NCBI RefSeq assembly: GCF_015356865.1 | Contig: NZ_JAAFZA010000021.1 | Span: 1-64,000, forward strand | DNA length: 64,000 nt | Source: Catenulispora pinisilvae | GTDB taxonomy: Bacteria; Actinomycetota; Actinomycetes; Streptomycetales; Catenulisporaceae | Direction: 5' to 3' | Part shown: positions 33,661 through 43,258 of the stretch, piece after piece | How the letters are laid out: each line of letters opens with the position of its first letter | Numbering within the stretch: position 1 is the stretch's first letter | Position numbers and translations under genes: made by a program | Notes under the pieces: generated by a model | What the model was told of the DNA's origin: nothing | Database searches by the model: none | What the model saw: only the letters and a program-made list of their open reading frames with translations

Positions 33661-33730
33661 TGGTTCATCGCGGCCAGTGGTTCATCGCGGGCCGGTGGCT
33701 CAGCGGGGCCAGTGGCTCAGCGCGGCCAGG
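33661..33730. repeat. 17-bp tandem repeat over the satP stop
   Basis: Four copies of a 17-18 bp unit close to TGGTTCATCGCGGCCAG run from 33661 to 33730. The TCA at 33717-33719 in the last unit is the minus-strand TGA stop of satP, and the other units carry TCA at the same place. Confidence 0.85.
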
Positions 33731-34313
33731 TCGGGAGGATCTGCTTCTTGTGCGTCTCGTTGGCCACCGCGGCGAACGAGGCGTACCAGGCCGCCAGCGC
33801 GGTGACCAGGCCGACCCAACCGCCGATCTCGGTGAACGTGGCCGGCGGGGTGGCGGCGTTCTGCCAGGCCCCGATGGCCAGCAACAGGAACGTCAGGGTC
33901 AGCAACGCGAAGACGGCGAGCACGGCGCCGTTGGTGCGCAGCGCGGCGACGGTCATGTAGCCGGTGAAGATGAACCACGCGAACAGGTACAGCCCGAGCG
34001 TCTTGTGCGCGTCGGCGCCGGTGCTCCAGTGCACGATGCCCCAGTAGCTGAGCCAGAAGGCACCGAAGGAGGAGAACGCGGTGGCCCCGAAGGTGTTGCC
34101 GCGCCGGTACTCCCACATGCCGGCCAGGAACTGCGCGATCCCGCCGTAGAACAGGGCCAGGCCGAGGACGACGTCCCCGCTGCCCTTCTCAGAGATCATG
34201 TTGGTGTTGACGACGCTGAGGATGAAGGTGGTCATGGCGAATCCGGCCAGGCCCAGCGGGGCCGGATCGGCGGTGCCCGAGGACGGGGCGGGGGTGTTGG
34301 GGGTCTCACTCAC
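33717..34313 (-). CDS. satP: Acetate uptake transporter, GPR1/FUN34/SatP family
   Basis: A 198-residue membrane protein with six hydrophobic helices. Seen: DPAPLGLAGFAMTTFILS near residue 17 (the NPAPLGL-type family signature), NTNMI, FYGGIAQFLAGMWEYRRGNTFG near residue 55 and FGAFWLSYWGI. The family takes up acetate/succinate with protons. GTG start at 34313. With acs downstream it forms an acetate utilisation unit. Naming by family, not by experiment. Confidence 0.9.
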   Translation of the reverse strand: MSETPNTPAPSSGTADPAPLGLAGFAMTTFILSVVNTNMISEKGSGDVVLGLALFYGGIAQFLAGMWEYRRGNTFGATAFSSFGAFWLSYWGIVHWSTGADAHKTLGLYLFAWFIFTGYMTVAALRTNGAVLAVFALLTLTFLLLAIGAWQNAATPPATFTEIGGWVGLVTALAAWYASFAAVANETHKKQILPTWPR

Positions 34314-34559
34314 GGCAGGTGCGTCCCTTCCGTTGACGGACGCCGCCGGCCGACACCGGCCGCGTCTTGTTCACCGTAGGAAGCCGTGCGGGAAGTGGAC
34401 ATGGCCCCGGGCCCGCGGAGTGGACCATCGGTGCGTGGCGTGCGGTGAACGGTTGGTGGGATGCGGTGAATGGGGCCGATGGGGCGGTTGAGTGGTCGCC
34501 GCCCCGACGGCCCCGGCGTGGGAGCCGGCCCCGGCCCCAGCCCCGGTGCCGGCCCCGAC

Positions 34560-34615
34560 GCCGATCGGGCTGATCGGGCCGATCAGACCAATCAGGCCGA
34601 TCGGTCAGTGCGAGC
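34560..34615. repeat. GATCGGGC/GATCAG repeats at the DUF899 stop
   Basis: Loose 9-13 bp repeats built from CCGATCGGGCTGATC and GATCAGACCAATCAGG end over the TCA (34605-34607) that is the TGA stop of the DUF899 gene. Proline-type GGCCCCGGCCCC repeats precede them. No gene is seen in 34314-34604. Confidence 0.7.
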
Positions 34616-35420
34616 CCTGCCGGCCCAGGGTCGTCTCCGGGGTGGCGCCGGGACGCGTCCACTGCGGCGCCGGACGCCCGGTCCCCTCCCACGTGCCGTT
34701 CCCGTCCACGTCGGTGCGCCAGTACCAGCACGCGTGCTTGCCCGCGGGCCAGCCCTCGGGCATGTCCTGCCACGACTCGCCACGGCCGTAAGGGGTCATG
34801 TCGAGCAGCGCGAACGACCCGCTCATCGCCTCGGTGCCGCGACCGGTGGTGGAGTAGTTCATGAAGACCCGGTCGCCGTCGCGCAGGTAGCTGGTGACGT
34901 AGCCCATGTCCCCGCCGACCGGCCCGTCGACCCCGAGCACCGAGTACCAGGGGCTGGTGTAGCCCATGAACTCGACGAACGGGGCCACCTCGTCCCACGC
35001 GCCGACGGTCACCAGCGCCAGCGACACGCCGCGGGCGTTGAGATAGGCCTCGGTGGCCTGGAGATGCCAGGCCGCGACGGTGCAGCCCTCGCACTGGCCC
35101 TGGTGCGGCGTGCCGTCCCACCACATGTGCTTGTAGGTGATGAGCTCGTCGCGGCCCTGGAACAGGTCCAGGAACGACACCGGGCCGTCCGGGCCGACCA
35201 CCTTGACGCTGCCGTCGAACTCCACCATCGGCAGCCGGCGCCGGGCCGCGGCGATGGCGTCGCCCTCGCGGGTGTGCGCCTTCTCCCGGATCAGCAGTTC
35301 GTCCCGCGCGGCCTGCCAGGCGGCCAGGTCGACGATGGGCGGACGGCCGGCCTGTGTGGTGCTCTGGCCGGCGTCTGATGTGCCAGCCTCTGATGTGCCA
35401 GCCTCTGATGTGTTCGTCAT
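34605..35420 (-). CDS. DUF899-family thioredoxin-like protein
   Basis: A 271-residue cytoplasmic protein of the DUF899 thioredoxin-fold family. Seen: KVVGPDGPVSFLDLFQGRDE near residue 73, MWWDGTPHQGQCEGCTVAAW near residue 98 giving a CxxC in the position of the thioredoxin active site, and SFALLDMTPYGRGESWQDMP near residue 205. Function in this family is not established. The first 18 residues are three SEAGT-like pentads coded by 15-bp repeats. GGAGG precedes ATG 35420. Confidence 0.85.
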   Translation of the reverse strand: MTNTSEAGTSEAGTSDAGQSTTQAGRPPIVDLAAWQAARDELLIREKAHTREGDAIAAARRRLPMVEFDGSVKVVGPDGPVSFLDLFQGRDELITYKHMWWDGTPHQGQCEGCTVAAWHLQATEAYLNARGVSLALVTVGAWDEVAPFVEFMGYTSPWYSVLGVDGPVGGDMGYVTSYLRDGDRVFMNYSTTGRGTEAMSGSFALLDMTPYGRGESWQDMPEGWPAGKHACWYWRTDVDGNGTWEGTGRPAPQWTRPGATPETTLGRQGSH

Positions 35421-35536
35421 GCTGTTCCTCCACGGTGTCTCGTACCGGGGCAGCGTCGAACGCCGCTCCGCTCAGGAGAACAGACGATCGGCGCGGGCGA
35501 AACTAATCGCTCGCGGGCAGACTTTCTGTGGTGCAG

Positions 35537-36433
35537 CTATTCCTGCACCTCAGCCGCCGCGCGCCGCAGCTCCGCCAGCACGGTCCGCACCGCCCGCCGC
35601 GCCGAGCGCTCGGGCCGGTGCAGCACGTCGATGTGCCGCCGGGCCCGCACCCCGGCCAGCGGCCGCAGCACGACGCCGGGGTGCGGCCGGGTGGTCCAGC
35701 GCGGCAGCAACGCGATGCCGCCGCCGGCCGCGACCAGTTCGGCGACCACCGCGAACTCGTTGACCCGGTGCACCAGTTCCGGACGCCGGCCGGCGGCGGT
35801 GGCGATCGCCTCGACCAGCGGCAGCACCGGGAAGCCGTCGTGCACGCAGACCCACGGCTCGGCGGCCACCTCGCGGGCCGTCAGCCGGGCCTTGGCGGTC
35901 AGCGGATGCCCGGTCGGCAGCGCGATGTCCAGCGGCTCGTGCAGCAGCGGGGTGACCGCGACGGTGCGCGGCCAGGGCGGCGCGTGGTCGAAGCGGTGGG
36001 CCAGGACCAGGTCGTAGTCGCGGGTCAGCTTCGGGAACCGCTCCTGCGCGACGTCCTCGTCGGCCAGCGCCAGCCGCGGCGCGTCCGGGCCGGTGAGCGC
36101 GCGCAGCAGCCTCGGGAAGAACACCAGCGCCGCGCTGTGGAACGCCGCGACCGAGACCGTCCCGGCCGGCTCGGCCACGAACTCCTCGACCGTCTGCCGG
36201 GCCCGGGCCAGCGCCGCCTCGACCTCGATCGCGGCCTCGGCGAGCGCCTGCCCTGCCGCGGTGAGGACCAGGCGGCGCCCGGCGCGCTCGGTGAGCGGGA
36301 CCGGGATGGTGCGTTGCAGGAGCCGGAGTTGCTGCGACACCGCCGAGGGCGTCACCAGCAGTGCCTCAGCCACGGCGGCGACGCTGCCCAGCTCGCCGAG
36401 TTCTCGCAGGATGCGTAGCTGGCGTTCGTCCAT
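35537..36433 (-). CDS. LysR-family transcriptional regulator
   Basis: A 298-residue LysR-type regulator. Seen: an N-terminal helix-turn-helix with GSVAAVAEALLVTPSAVSQQL near residues 15-36 and a C-terminal substrate-binding fold with LPTGHPLTAKARLTARE near residue 168. The ATG at 36433 is preferred to an upstream frame because the HTH follows at the usual spacing. Divergent from the EamA/NB-ARC chimera; the original target was probably the EamA exporter. Two direct copies of GGGACAGTGTAGG lie in the spacer. Confidence 0.87.
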   Translation of the reverse strand: MDERQLRILRELGELGSVAAVAEALLVTPSAVSQQLRLLQRTIPVPLTERAGRRLVLTAAGQALAEAAIEVEAALARARQTVEEFVAEPAGTVSVAAFHSAALVFFPRLLRALTGPDAPRLALADEDVAQERFPKLTRDYDLVLAHRFDHAPPWPRTVAVTPLLHEPLDIALPTGHPLTAKARLTAREVAAEPWVCVHDGFPVLPLVEAIATAAGRRPELVHRVNEFAVVAELVAAGGGIALLPRWTTRPHPGVVLRPLAGVRARRHIDVLHRPERSARRAVRTVLAELRRAAAEVQE

Positions 36434-36436
36434 GAC

Positions 36437-36464
36437 GGGACAGTGTAGGGCGGGACAGTGTAGG
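36437..36464. repeat. 13-bp direct repeat in a divergent promoter
   Basis: GGGACAGTGTAGG occurs at 36437-36449 and again at 36452-36464, 15 bp apart in register, directly before the LysR start and the EamA side. It could be duplicated operator DNA or simple slippage. Confidence 0.6.
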
Positions 36465-36486
36465 AGAACTTCATGGTTGGTTGACA

Positions 36487-38808
36487 ATGACGCCCTCGAC
36501 TACACCGAGCGCGGGCCCGGACCATGGCCGGGTGACCACCGCGAACCGCGCCGACCGCAGCACCGACCGCTCGAACCGCACCAACCACCCCGACCGCTCC
36601 GACCACCCCGACCGCTCCACAGATCTGGCCCTGTTCCTCGTCGCCTTCGTCTGGGGCTCCAGCTACCTCGCCGCGAAGTCGGCCGCAGCAGCGACGTCGG
36701 TCCTCGCCGTCCTGCTGGCCCGCTACGCCCTGTCGGCGATCTCCGGCTCCGCGCTGCTGGCCGCACGCGGCCGACTCCGCCCGACCCGCGCCGAACTGCG
36801 CACCGGCACGATCCTCGGCCTCACCCAAGCCAGTGTCCTGATCATCGAGACCTACGGTGTGGCCCACACCTCCGCGGCCAACGCCGGCCTCATCATCAGC
36901 CTGACGATCATCCTCACCCCGCTGCTCGACCGCCGCGGGGCCGCTCTGCCCGCGCGCTACTTCGCCGCCTCGGGCGTGTGCGTCGTCGCGGTCGGCCTGC
37001 TGATGAGCGGCAGCGGCGGTCTGCACGCGCCCAGCGCCGGCGACCTGCTGATGCTGGCCGCCGCGGTGGTGCGGGCCGGGCACGTGGCGCTGGTCGGCCG
37101 GCTCACCTCGGGCGGGGGCGGGGGCACAGGCTTCGGCGAAAGTGCGGCCGCCGGCGGGAACGTGGATCTGGAGCGGGTGGAGCTCGATCCGGCGCGCGCA
37201 GAGGAGTACGCCGTGGCGATCATGCGGCGGGCGGCGGTGGACCCGGAAACGGCACGCGAGGTGGCAGACCTCCTCGCGACGGCGCGCGAGGCCGGCGACA
37301 TCCCGCGGCTCCCAGTGGTGCCGCCGGTGATCGCGCCGCCGCGGGTATTCGTGAACCGGGTCGCGGAACAGGCGGACCTGACGGACGCGGCCGCGGCCGG
37401 TGTGATCGTGGTCGCGGGGCGGCCGGGGATCGGGAAGACGGCGCTGGTGGGGAAGTGGCTGGCGGATCTGGTGGCTGCGAAGGCTTTCGAGGTCTGTGTC
37501 TACCTCGAACTGCCGGACCGGGGGCGCGATGTCGGGGTCGGCGACGTCGCGCGGGAGCTGTTGCGGCGGGTCGGGGTGGATACGTCGGTGGCGCGGTCGG
37601 ATGCGGAGTGGGTCGCGCTGTGGCACTCGGTGATGCGGGGGAAGCGGTACTGCGTGGTGGTTGATGAGGTGGCGCAGCCGGGGCAGGTGCGGGCTTTGAT
37701 TCCGGAGAGCGGCGAGGGCCTGCCGGGCGGCGGAAGCCTACTGGTCGCCGTCGGCGCCGAGCCGCTGGCCGAGCTGGCAGGCCAGGGCGCGGAGTTCGTC
37801 GAGGTCGGACCGTTCGACGCGGACGCCGGCGTGGCTCTGATGCGGCGGCTGATCGGCGACGCGCGCGTGGACGCCGAGCCGGAGGCCGTGGACCAGGTCG
37901 TCGAGGCCTGCGACGGGATTCCGGCGGTGCTGGCGCTGGCCGCGGGCATCCTGGGGCAGAAGCGGGACTGGCCGGTCGCGCAGCTGGCCGCGCTGCTGGC
38001 CGACGGCGAGCGGCAGCTGGACGTGCTGCGCAAGCGAGGCGGCGGGCGGCACGTCGTGGACCTGGTCTTCGACGCCGGCTATGCCGAACTGGACTCCGAC
38101 GCCGCCCAGGCCTACCGGGCGATGGGCCACCTGGAGCGTGCCGACTTCCAGCCCGGCGTCCTCGCGGCGCTCGCCGGCCTGTCCGAGCCGGCGACCGTCG
38201 CCGCGCTGGAGACGCTGCTCGCCAAGTACATGGTCACCGAGCACGAGTGGCCCTCGACCGGCTACCGCGTCGGCGACATGCAGCGGAACCACACACGGGA
38301 GGCCGCTCAGCGGGCCGGGGAGTTCGGCGTCCAGGCCCGTACCGCAGCGCTGAGGCGCGTGCGGGACATGCTGGTCGCGACGGTTCAGGAGGCTGACGTG
38401 GCTGCCTCGCCCGACCGGCCGCTGCGCGTCCCGGAGGTCGCGGCGGGCAGCGGACGGTTCGCGACGGGAGCCGAGGGGTTGCAATGGGTAGACGCGCACC
38501 TCCCGGACCTCTTGGCGTGCGCGCGATCGGGTGACGACGACGCCGCCCTGCGGATCGCCGGAAGCGTGTGGCCGTACGTCACTAACTACCGCCGCTGGGA
38601 CGACGGGGCATGGCTCTACCGGCACGCCGCAGACATGGCGCGCCGGACGGGATTCGCCGAGGCCGAGGCACGCAAATTTCACACCGGCACCAGGGCTTTA
38701 ACCCGACACCGTGGCGACCCGCGCCGCACTTCTGCTTCACTCGCCCAATGGGTCTGCGCTCCTTGTTCACCTGGCTGGCCGCGCCGCCGGAGACCAAATA
38801 CCGGATGA
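36487..38808 (+). pseudogene. EamA transporter head fused to a truncated NB-ARC protein
   Basis: One open frame of 773 residues joins two unrelated parts. Residues about 46-225 are the first half of an EamA drug/metabolite transporter (LFLVAFVWGSSYLAAKSAA and YGVAHTSAANAGLI), cut after the sixth helix. After a Gly-rich joint near residue 215 comes a STAND ATPase region with P-loop GRPGIGKTALV near 310 and CVVVDEVAQPGQVR near 400, then winged-helix and early TPR sequence to about 730. The last 45 residues are Arg/Pro-rich and out of family, as if a 3' deletion changed the frame. Recombination scar is likelier than a working fusion. ATG 36487 is chosen; TTG 36481 is also open. Confidence 0.7.
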
Positions 38809-39497
38809 CACAGCAGAACCTCGACTTACAAGCAGCGAAGAAGACCGCGCGAGTGCTGTCGACGCCGGGATTGTCGGTGACCTCGCGCAAGGCGGTCGAC
38901 GGGAAAGAGCCCGGGCCGCCGTCGCGGATCAAGGCGTCGGCGAACGGGTCGTACTCTCCGCCGAAGGGCGCGGGCTTCACCTATCCCAATGGGCGATCAG
39001 AGCTGCGGAGTTGGTATCTGAGCGCGGAGATCGTGTGGGACGGCAAGGCTCTGACCGCGACCGGCAACTTCGGGCGGCCGCGCACGTGGGAGCCGGCCCC
39101 CAAGGGGCTCCGGCCGGGCACCGACGCGGCCGAGATCTTCCGGCACCGATCGCGCCCGATGACCTCCGGCGAGTGTCCGACCCAGATCGCGGCGATCGCG
39201 ACGGTCGGGCTGAGCGGGTACGAGCTGAACCGGGTCGTCTTCCTGGACGAGGATGCCCGCGAACTGTCACGGTTCTCCATGGTCGGCTTCACCGAGGACG
39301 ACATGATGCGGATAGCCGCCGCCGCGGGTATCGCCTACCGCAGCTACATCCTCGCGATAGGCGGATACAGCACAATGAAGCTCGGTCTGAGCGACTTCTG
39401 CGAAGCGCTGTTCCCGCACAACGCCGCGCACTCCCTGCTGCTCTCCTACGATCTCCAGGAATCCGGTTGGTGGCGGCGCCCCATCAAGCGTTCGTGA
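38748..39497 (+). CDS. Hypothetical protein, no family recognised
   Basis: A 249-residue protein overlapping the end of the chimera by 61 bp. Seen: no signal peptide and no membrane helix, a conserved-looking core with GFTYPNGRSELRSWYLSAEI near residue 82 and VVFLDEDARELSRFSMVGFT near residue 165, and a C-terminal SYDLQESGWWRRP. The composition is balanced and codon use is normal for the window, so it is probably a real gene. The ATG at 38748 is the earliest in-frame start outside the chimera-like sequence; no ribosome site is visible. Confidence 0.65.
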   Translation: MGLRSLFTWLAAPPETKYRMTQQNLDLQAAKKTARVLSTPGLSVTSRKAVDGKEPGPPSRIKASANGSYSPPKGAGFTYPNGRSELRSWYLSAEIVWDGKALTATGNFGRPRTWEPAPKGLRPGTDAAEIFRHRSRPMTSGECPTQIAAIATVGLSGYELNRVVFLDEDARELSRFSMVGFTEDDMMRIAAAAGIAYRSYILAIGGYSTMKLGLSDFCEALFPHNAAHSLLLSYDLQESGWWRRPIKRS

Positions 39498-39607
39498 CGT
39501 CACCGCTCCGGTGACCGGTGACCGCCGCCGCCGTGAAGGAGGCGCGCGGCGGCCCGCTCGGCGAGCACGAACCCGGCCGCCGACGCACCGCCGACTATCC
39601 AGGCTAG

Positions 39608-39889
39608 GACCGAGCCCGGCGCGCTCCAGCCGGATTCTCCCAGAGCGGCTGGCACCTCCACTACCGCCCCGCCGAGGCTTCCCTGGGCGAGATCCTGACC
39701 GCCTCGACCACCGTCGCGATCGCCCAGCACCTCACCGGGCACGGCATGCACCGGCTCGGCCGCTGCTCACTGCCCGAATGCGGCGACGCCTTCGTCGACC
39801 ACAGCCGCCCCGGACGCCAGCGCTACTGCTCACACGCGTGCGCCAACCGCGACGCAGTTCGGCGGCATCGCAAGGCGGCTCGCGGCTGA
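39608..39889 (+). pseudogene. 5'-truncated CGNR zinc-finger (ABATE) protein
   Basis: This frame opens just after an in-frame TAG at 39605 and lacks a start codon. It reads GWHLHYRPAEASLGEILTAS and ends with a CGNR-type zinc finger: RCSLPECGDAFVDHSRPGRQ, then RYCSHACANRDAVRRHRK, stop TGA 39887-39889. The four Cys and the CANR box match the family of putative stress regulators with an N-terminal ABATE domain. The N-terminal two thirds are missing, so this is a remnant. 39498-39607 holds nothing recognisable. Confidence 0.72.
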
Positions 39890-40025
39890 CGGCTGGCGGC
39901 TGGCGGCTGGCGGCAGCTGACGCAGGCCACTGCGAGCCGTCGCCGATGCGACTCGGCGCGACTCGATGAGTTACGACTCGGCGCGGTACGACTCAACGCG
40001 GTACGACTAGGCTCGGCTCTGCGCG
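39882..40025. repeat. Tandem repeats after the CGNR remnant
   Basis: A 7-bp array of GCTGGCG units (39884-39915) begins with a variant that contains the TGA stop of the remnant. A second array of ACGACTCGGCGCGGT-like units of about 16 bp fills 39950-40020, just before the stop of the convergent MFS gene. No gene is seen in 39890-40033. Confidence 0.75.
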
Positions 40026-40033
40026 GCTGGTCA

Positions 40034-41650
40034 TCACGCCGGCAAGCCGACATCCTCCGCCAGTGCCTCGGGCCGCACCGTGTTGTCCGACCTCCCACCG
40101 CGCAGCGCCGCGACCGTGACGACCGCGGCCGCCAGCGCCGCGACACCACAGACCACGTACCCGAGCGCATAGCCGTGCCCGAGTGCGTCGAAGGCGATCT
40201 GGTGCGCCGCCGACCCCGGCTGCCCGGGCTCGATCCCGTTCACCGCGAGCGGACCACCGGCCTGGCTCACTGCCCGAGCAGCACCCTCCTGACCGGCGGG
40301 CAGACCGGCCGCGGGCAACGCCGCACCGAAGCGCGCGGCCGCCCGTCCCAAAGCCACCGCCCCGATGACGGCGGGCCCGAGGGTGAAGCCGAAGTCGCGC
40401 AGCAGACTGGTGGTGGCGCTGGCCATGCCCGCGTAGTGGATGGGAACCGTGTTGACCGCGGTCGCGGTGATCGACGCCACCGCCAGCGCGAACCCGACGC
40501 CGACCAACCCGATCGGCACGACCAGCGAAGTCAGGGTGCTGTCGGCGATCGGCATCCGGGCGGCGAGGAACTGCCCGCCCGCCATGACGACGAGCCCGGA
40601 ACCCAGCAGCCAGCGTGGATTGACGCGTTCCAACAGCCGGGATGTGAGGGGGATCAGGACGAACGCAGGACCCTGCAACAACAGGAACGGCACCGACGTC
40701 CGCAGCGGGCTCTGGTGCTGGATCGGCCCGAGACGGATGCTCGTGGCGTAAGCGGTGCCGAGGAAGCTGAACATCCCGATCACCGCGACCACCGAGGCCA
40801 TCGCGAATCCCCGGTTGCGGAACAGATCCAGCCGCAGCAACGGGGAAGCGGCCCGGGCCTCGGCCAGCACGAAGAGCGCCAGGAACACCGCCGCCACCAC
40901 GAACCCGGCCACGACCGCGGGCGCGCTCCACCCGTCAGTCGGGCCCTGGATCACCGCGTACAGCAACGCGATCAGACCGACCGCCAACGTCGCCTGGCCG
41001 ACCCAGTCCAACGACCGGCCCTCCGGCGCCTTGGAGTCCCCGGCGAGCACCAGGCTCAGCCCGACCGACACCGCACCGAGGATCCCGACCACGACCAGCG
41101 ACCACCGCCAGGACCCGTAGTTGCCGGTGACGCCGCCGAGCACCGGCGCCAGGAACCCGCCCGCGGAAAGGAATCCCGCCCACAGCGCGATGGCGCGCGC
41201 CCGCTGTCGCGGCGTGTGGGTGGCGGCGGCGAGCATCGCCAGCGACGTCGGGAACAGCGCGGCCGCGCCGAGGCCCGCGACGGCCTGACCGACCCAGAGC
41301 TGGTAGACGCCGGAGGAGGCGGCGCCGACGAACTCGCCGACGGCCAGCAGGACCGCGCCGGCCAGCAGCAGGCGCTTACGGCCGAACAGGTCGCCGAGCA
41401 CTCCGAAGCTGAGCTCCAAAGCGGCCACCGGCAACAGGAACGCGTCCGATATCCAGGTCAGCTGGGACCCGATCGGGCGCAGATCCTGCTGGAACAGACC
41501 GTTCAGGGTGGCCGGGATGGCGACCCCGATCTGGGCCAGGGCCACGGCGAAACAGGCCGCGACCAGTGTTCCGAGGGTCAGGGCCGGGCCGCGGGAGGCC
41601 ACCGCCGACGTCTTCGGCCCCGGCTCTGCTGCTTCCTGTGGTGCCTTCAT
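40034..41650 (-). CDS. DHA2-family (EmrB/QacA-type) MFS exporter
   Basis: A 538-residue, 14-helix drug:proton antiporter type protein. Seen: ATLNGLFQQDLRPIGSQLTW in the first loop, the motif-A region FGVLGDLFGRKRLLLAGAV near residue 80, and motif C-like GFLAPVLGGVTGNYGSWRW near residue 145. The ATG at 41650 has GAGGAG five bases upstream; the frame further upstream is not supported. No adjacent regulator gene is evident. The substrate is unknown but is probably a hydrophobic drug-like compound. Confidence 0.9.
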   Translation of the reverse strand: MKAPQEAAEPGPKTSAVASRGPALTLGTLVAACFAVALAQIGVAIPATLNGLFQQDLRPIGSQLTWISDAFLLPVAALELSFGVLGDLFGRKRLLLAGAVLLAVGEFVGAASSGVYQLWVGQAVAGLGAAALFPTSLAMLAAATHTPRQRARAIALWAGFLSAGGFLAPVLGGVTGNYGSWRWSLVVVGILGAVSVGLSLVLAGDSKAPEGRSLDWVGQATLAVGLIALLYAVIQGPTDGWSAPAVVAGFVVAAVFLALFVLAEARAASPLLRLDLFRNRGFAMASVVAVIGMFSFLGTAYATSIRLGPIQHQSPLRTSVPFLLLQGPAFVLIPLTSRLLERVNPRWLLGSGLVVMAGGQFLAARMPIADSTLTSLVVPIGLVGVGFALAVASITATAVNTVPIHYAGMASATTSLLRDFGFTLGPAVIGAVALGRAAARFGAALPAAGLPAGQEGAARAVSQAGGPLAVNGIEPGQPGSAAHQIAFDALGHGYALGYVVCGVAALAAAVVTVAALRGGRSDNTVRPEALAEDVGLPA

Positions 41651-41844
41651 CGACAACTCCTCGCGAGCCGCGTCCGGAATCACCCTGCTGTGCCTGTTCG
41701 TTCGGCCTGTTCGCCCAGTGAACAAAGCTTCATGAAGTAGGCGGGGCAGAACGTACTCGCCAGTGCGCGGCGCCGCAAGGGGTCACGAGACGGTCGCGCC
41801 CAGAGCGCCCAGAGCCCAAGAGCCCAAGAGTCCTAGATCTACGC

Positions 41845-42483
41845 CTAGAGTGCCGAGATGGACGCCGGCGCGCGTTCGGCGCGACTCAGGGCCCGGAGAA
41901 CGTTGGTCGCGCCGTGCCGCCGCAACGCGATGCGCGACAACACATCCACGACCGTCTCAACAGCCTGTGACGGGAACTCCGGCGTCGGCAGCCCGACGCT
42001 GTAGGCGAGGTCGTCGGAATGCACGACGAGCTCCAGCATCCGGCTGGTGACGAAGTCGTCCAGGGTGATCGACCACGGCCCCCACGTGGGCCGGCGCACC
42101 AGGCGCTGCGGCGCGGCGGGCAGCGTCCGCCGGAGTTCCGCGACGCAGGCGGCGACCCTGGCGGCCAGCGCGCCGGGGCCGTCGGCCGCCTCCTGCTCGC
42201 CGCCGGACCGGATGGCCTGGTTGAACGGCGTGTCCAGATCCGAGCCGATCCAGCTGACCCGCGCGTAGTACTCGTGCAGCGGGATCCCGGGCTCGGACGG
42301 GACCGCCTCGGCCAGGACCGCGGGGATGAAGAAGACCTGTCCGGCCAGGTGGCCCGCCAGCCCCTGGACGCTGAGCTCGGCCAGCGCCGAAGGCCTGTCC
42401 CAGTGCTCTGCGACTTCCGGCGCGGCCAGCAACCGGGCCGCCGCGTCCGCCACGCTGAGGTAGAGCTCCCTGGCCTGCGTCAT
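41845..42483 (-). CDS. Maleylpyruvate isomerase N-domain (mycothiol-dependent) protein
   Basis: A 212-residue DinB/MDMPI-type protein. Seen: SVQGLAGHLAGQVFFIPAVL near residue 38 with the first His, and FVTSRMLELVVHSDDLAYSV near residue 142 with VHSDDLA, the family's metal-ligand motif. ATG 42483 has AGGGAG upstream. The reaction is unknown. Its stop lies in CCTAG repeats (41820-41850). Confidence 0.83.
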   Translation of the reverse strand: MTQARELYLSVADAAARLLAAPEVAEHWDRPSALAELSVQGLAGHLAGQVFFIPAVLAEAVPSEPGIPLHEYYARVSWIGSDLDTPFNQAIRSGGEQEAADGPGALAARVAACVAELRRTLPAAPQRLVRRPTWGPWSITLDDFVTSRMLELVVHSDDLAYSVGLPTPEFPSQAVETVVDVLSRIALRRHGATNVLRALSRAERAPASISAL

Positions 42484-42602
42484 CTTGCTGCTCCCTGTGG
42501 TCGGCGAGTCATGTCAGCGCGATCAACTTCGCCGGGGTGGGAGGCATTCCCGGCGCTTCGACTCTCCCTCGCTTCCGCGCTGCTTCCGGGCTGGCCGTTG
42601 TG

Positions 42603-43190
42603 TCAGTGTGCTGCGACGGTAAGCCCGGCGCTGTGCACACGGGTGTGCTCGGCGACGCGTCGGCCGAGGTGGCGGGCGGTGCTCAGGTCCGCGTCGTGGA
42701 CGGCGGCGGTGTCGTTGAAGCTCTGCGCGCCGGCACCGAGGTAGAAGCCGAGGCGGTTGTCGTCCTCGATGCTGGACGTGGTGGTGTTCCAGCCCGGCAG
42801 CAGGCCCAGGCTGACCCAAAGCATCCCGTGCTGGGCCGCCAGCAGCGCCAGGTACTGGAGGGTGTGCATCTTGTCGCCGCTCATCGAGCCGGAGTTGGTG
42901 AAGCCCGCCGCGAGCTTGTCGCTCCAGGCCCGGGTCATCCACCGCTTGCTGGTGGCCTCGGCGAAGGCGTGGAACGCCCCGGACGCGGTGCCCATGTAGG
43001 TGGGGGTCCCGAAGATGATGGCGTCCGCGGCGTCCAGCAATGCCCAGTCGGCGTCGCCGAGGGCGGCGACGTCCACGCGGTGGACGTGCGTCCCGGCGAC
43101 GGAGGCCGCGCCGTCGGCCACGGCTATGGCGATCTGCGCGGTGTGGCCGTAGCCGGAATGCGACGCGATGACGATCGAGATGTCGGACAC
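42603..43190 (-). CDS. WrbA-like flavodoxin / NAD(P)H:quinone oxidoreductase
   Basis: A 195-residue flavodoxin-fold protein. Seen: SIVIASHSGYGHTAQIAIAV at the N-terminus (FMN phosphate loop SGYGHT), IIFGTPTYMGTASGAFHAF near residue 75 and TNSGSMSGDKMHTL near residue 110, as in WrbA/flavodoxin_2 oxidoreductases. GTG 43190 with AGAGGA upstream is preferred to a longer frame. It is divergent from a TetR gene with an inverted repeat between, which probably controls it. Confidence 0.88.
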   Translation of the reverse strand: MSDISIVIASHSGYGHTAQIAIAVADGAASVAGTHVHRVDVAALGDADWALLDAADAIIFGTPTYMGTASGAFHAFAEATSKRWMTRAWSDKLAAGFTNSGSMSGDKMHTLQYLALLAAQHGMLWVSLGLLPGWNTTTSSIEDDNRLGFYLGAGAQSFNDTAAVHDADLSTARHLGRRVAEHTRVHSAGLTVAAH

Positions 43191-43258
43191 GGTGTTCCTC
43201 TCCTGCCGCGAATGGCGGCGTGTTCCGCGACCAGCGCGGATCATCGTTACGCCTTTGA

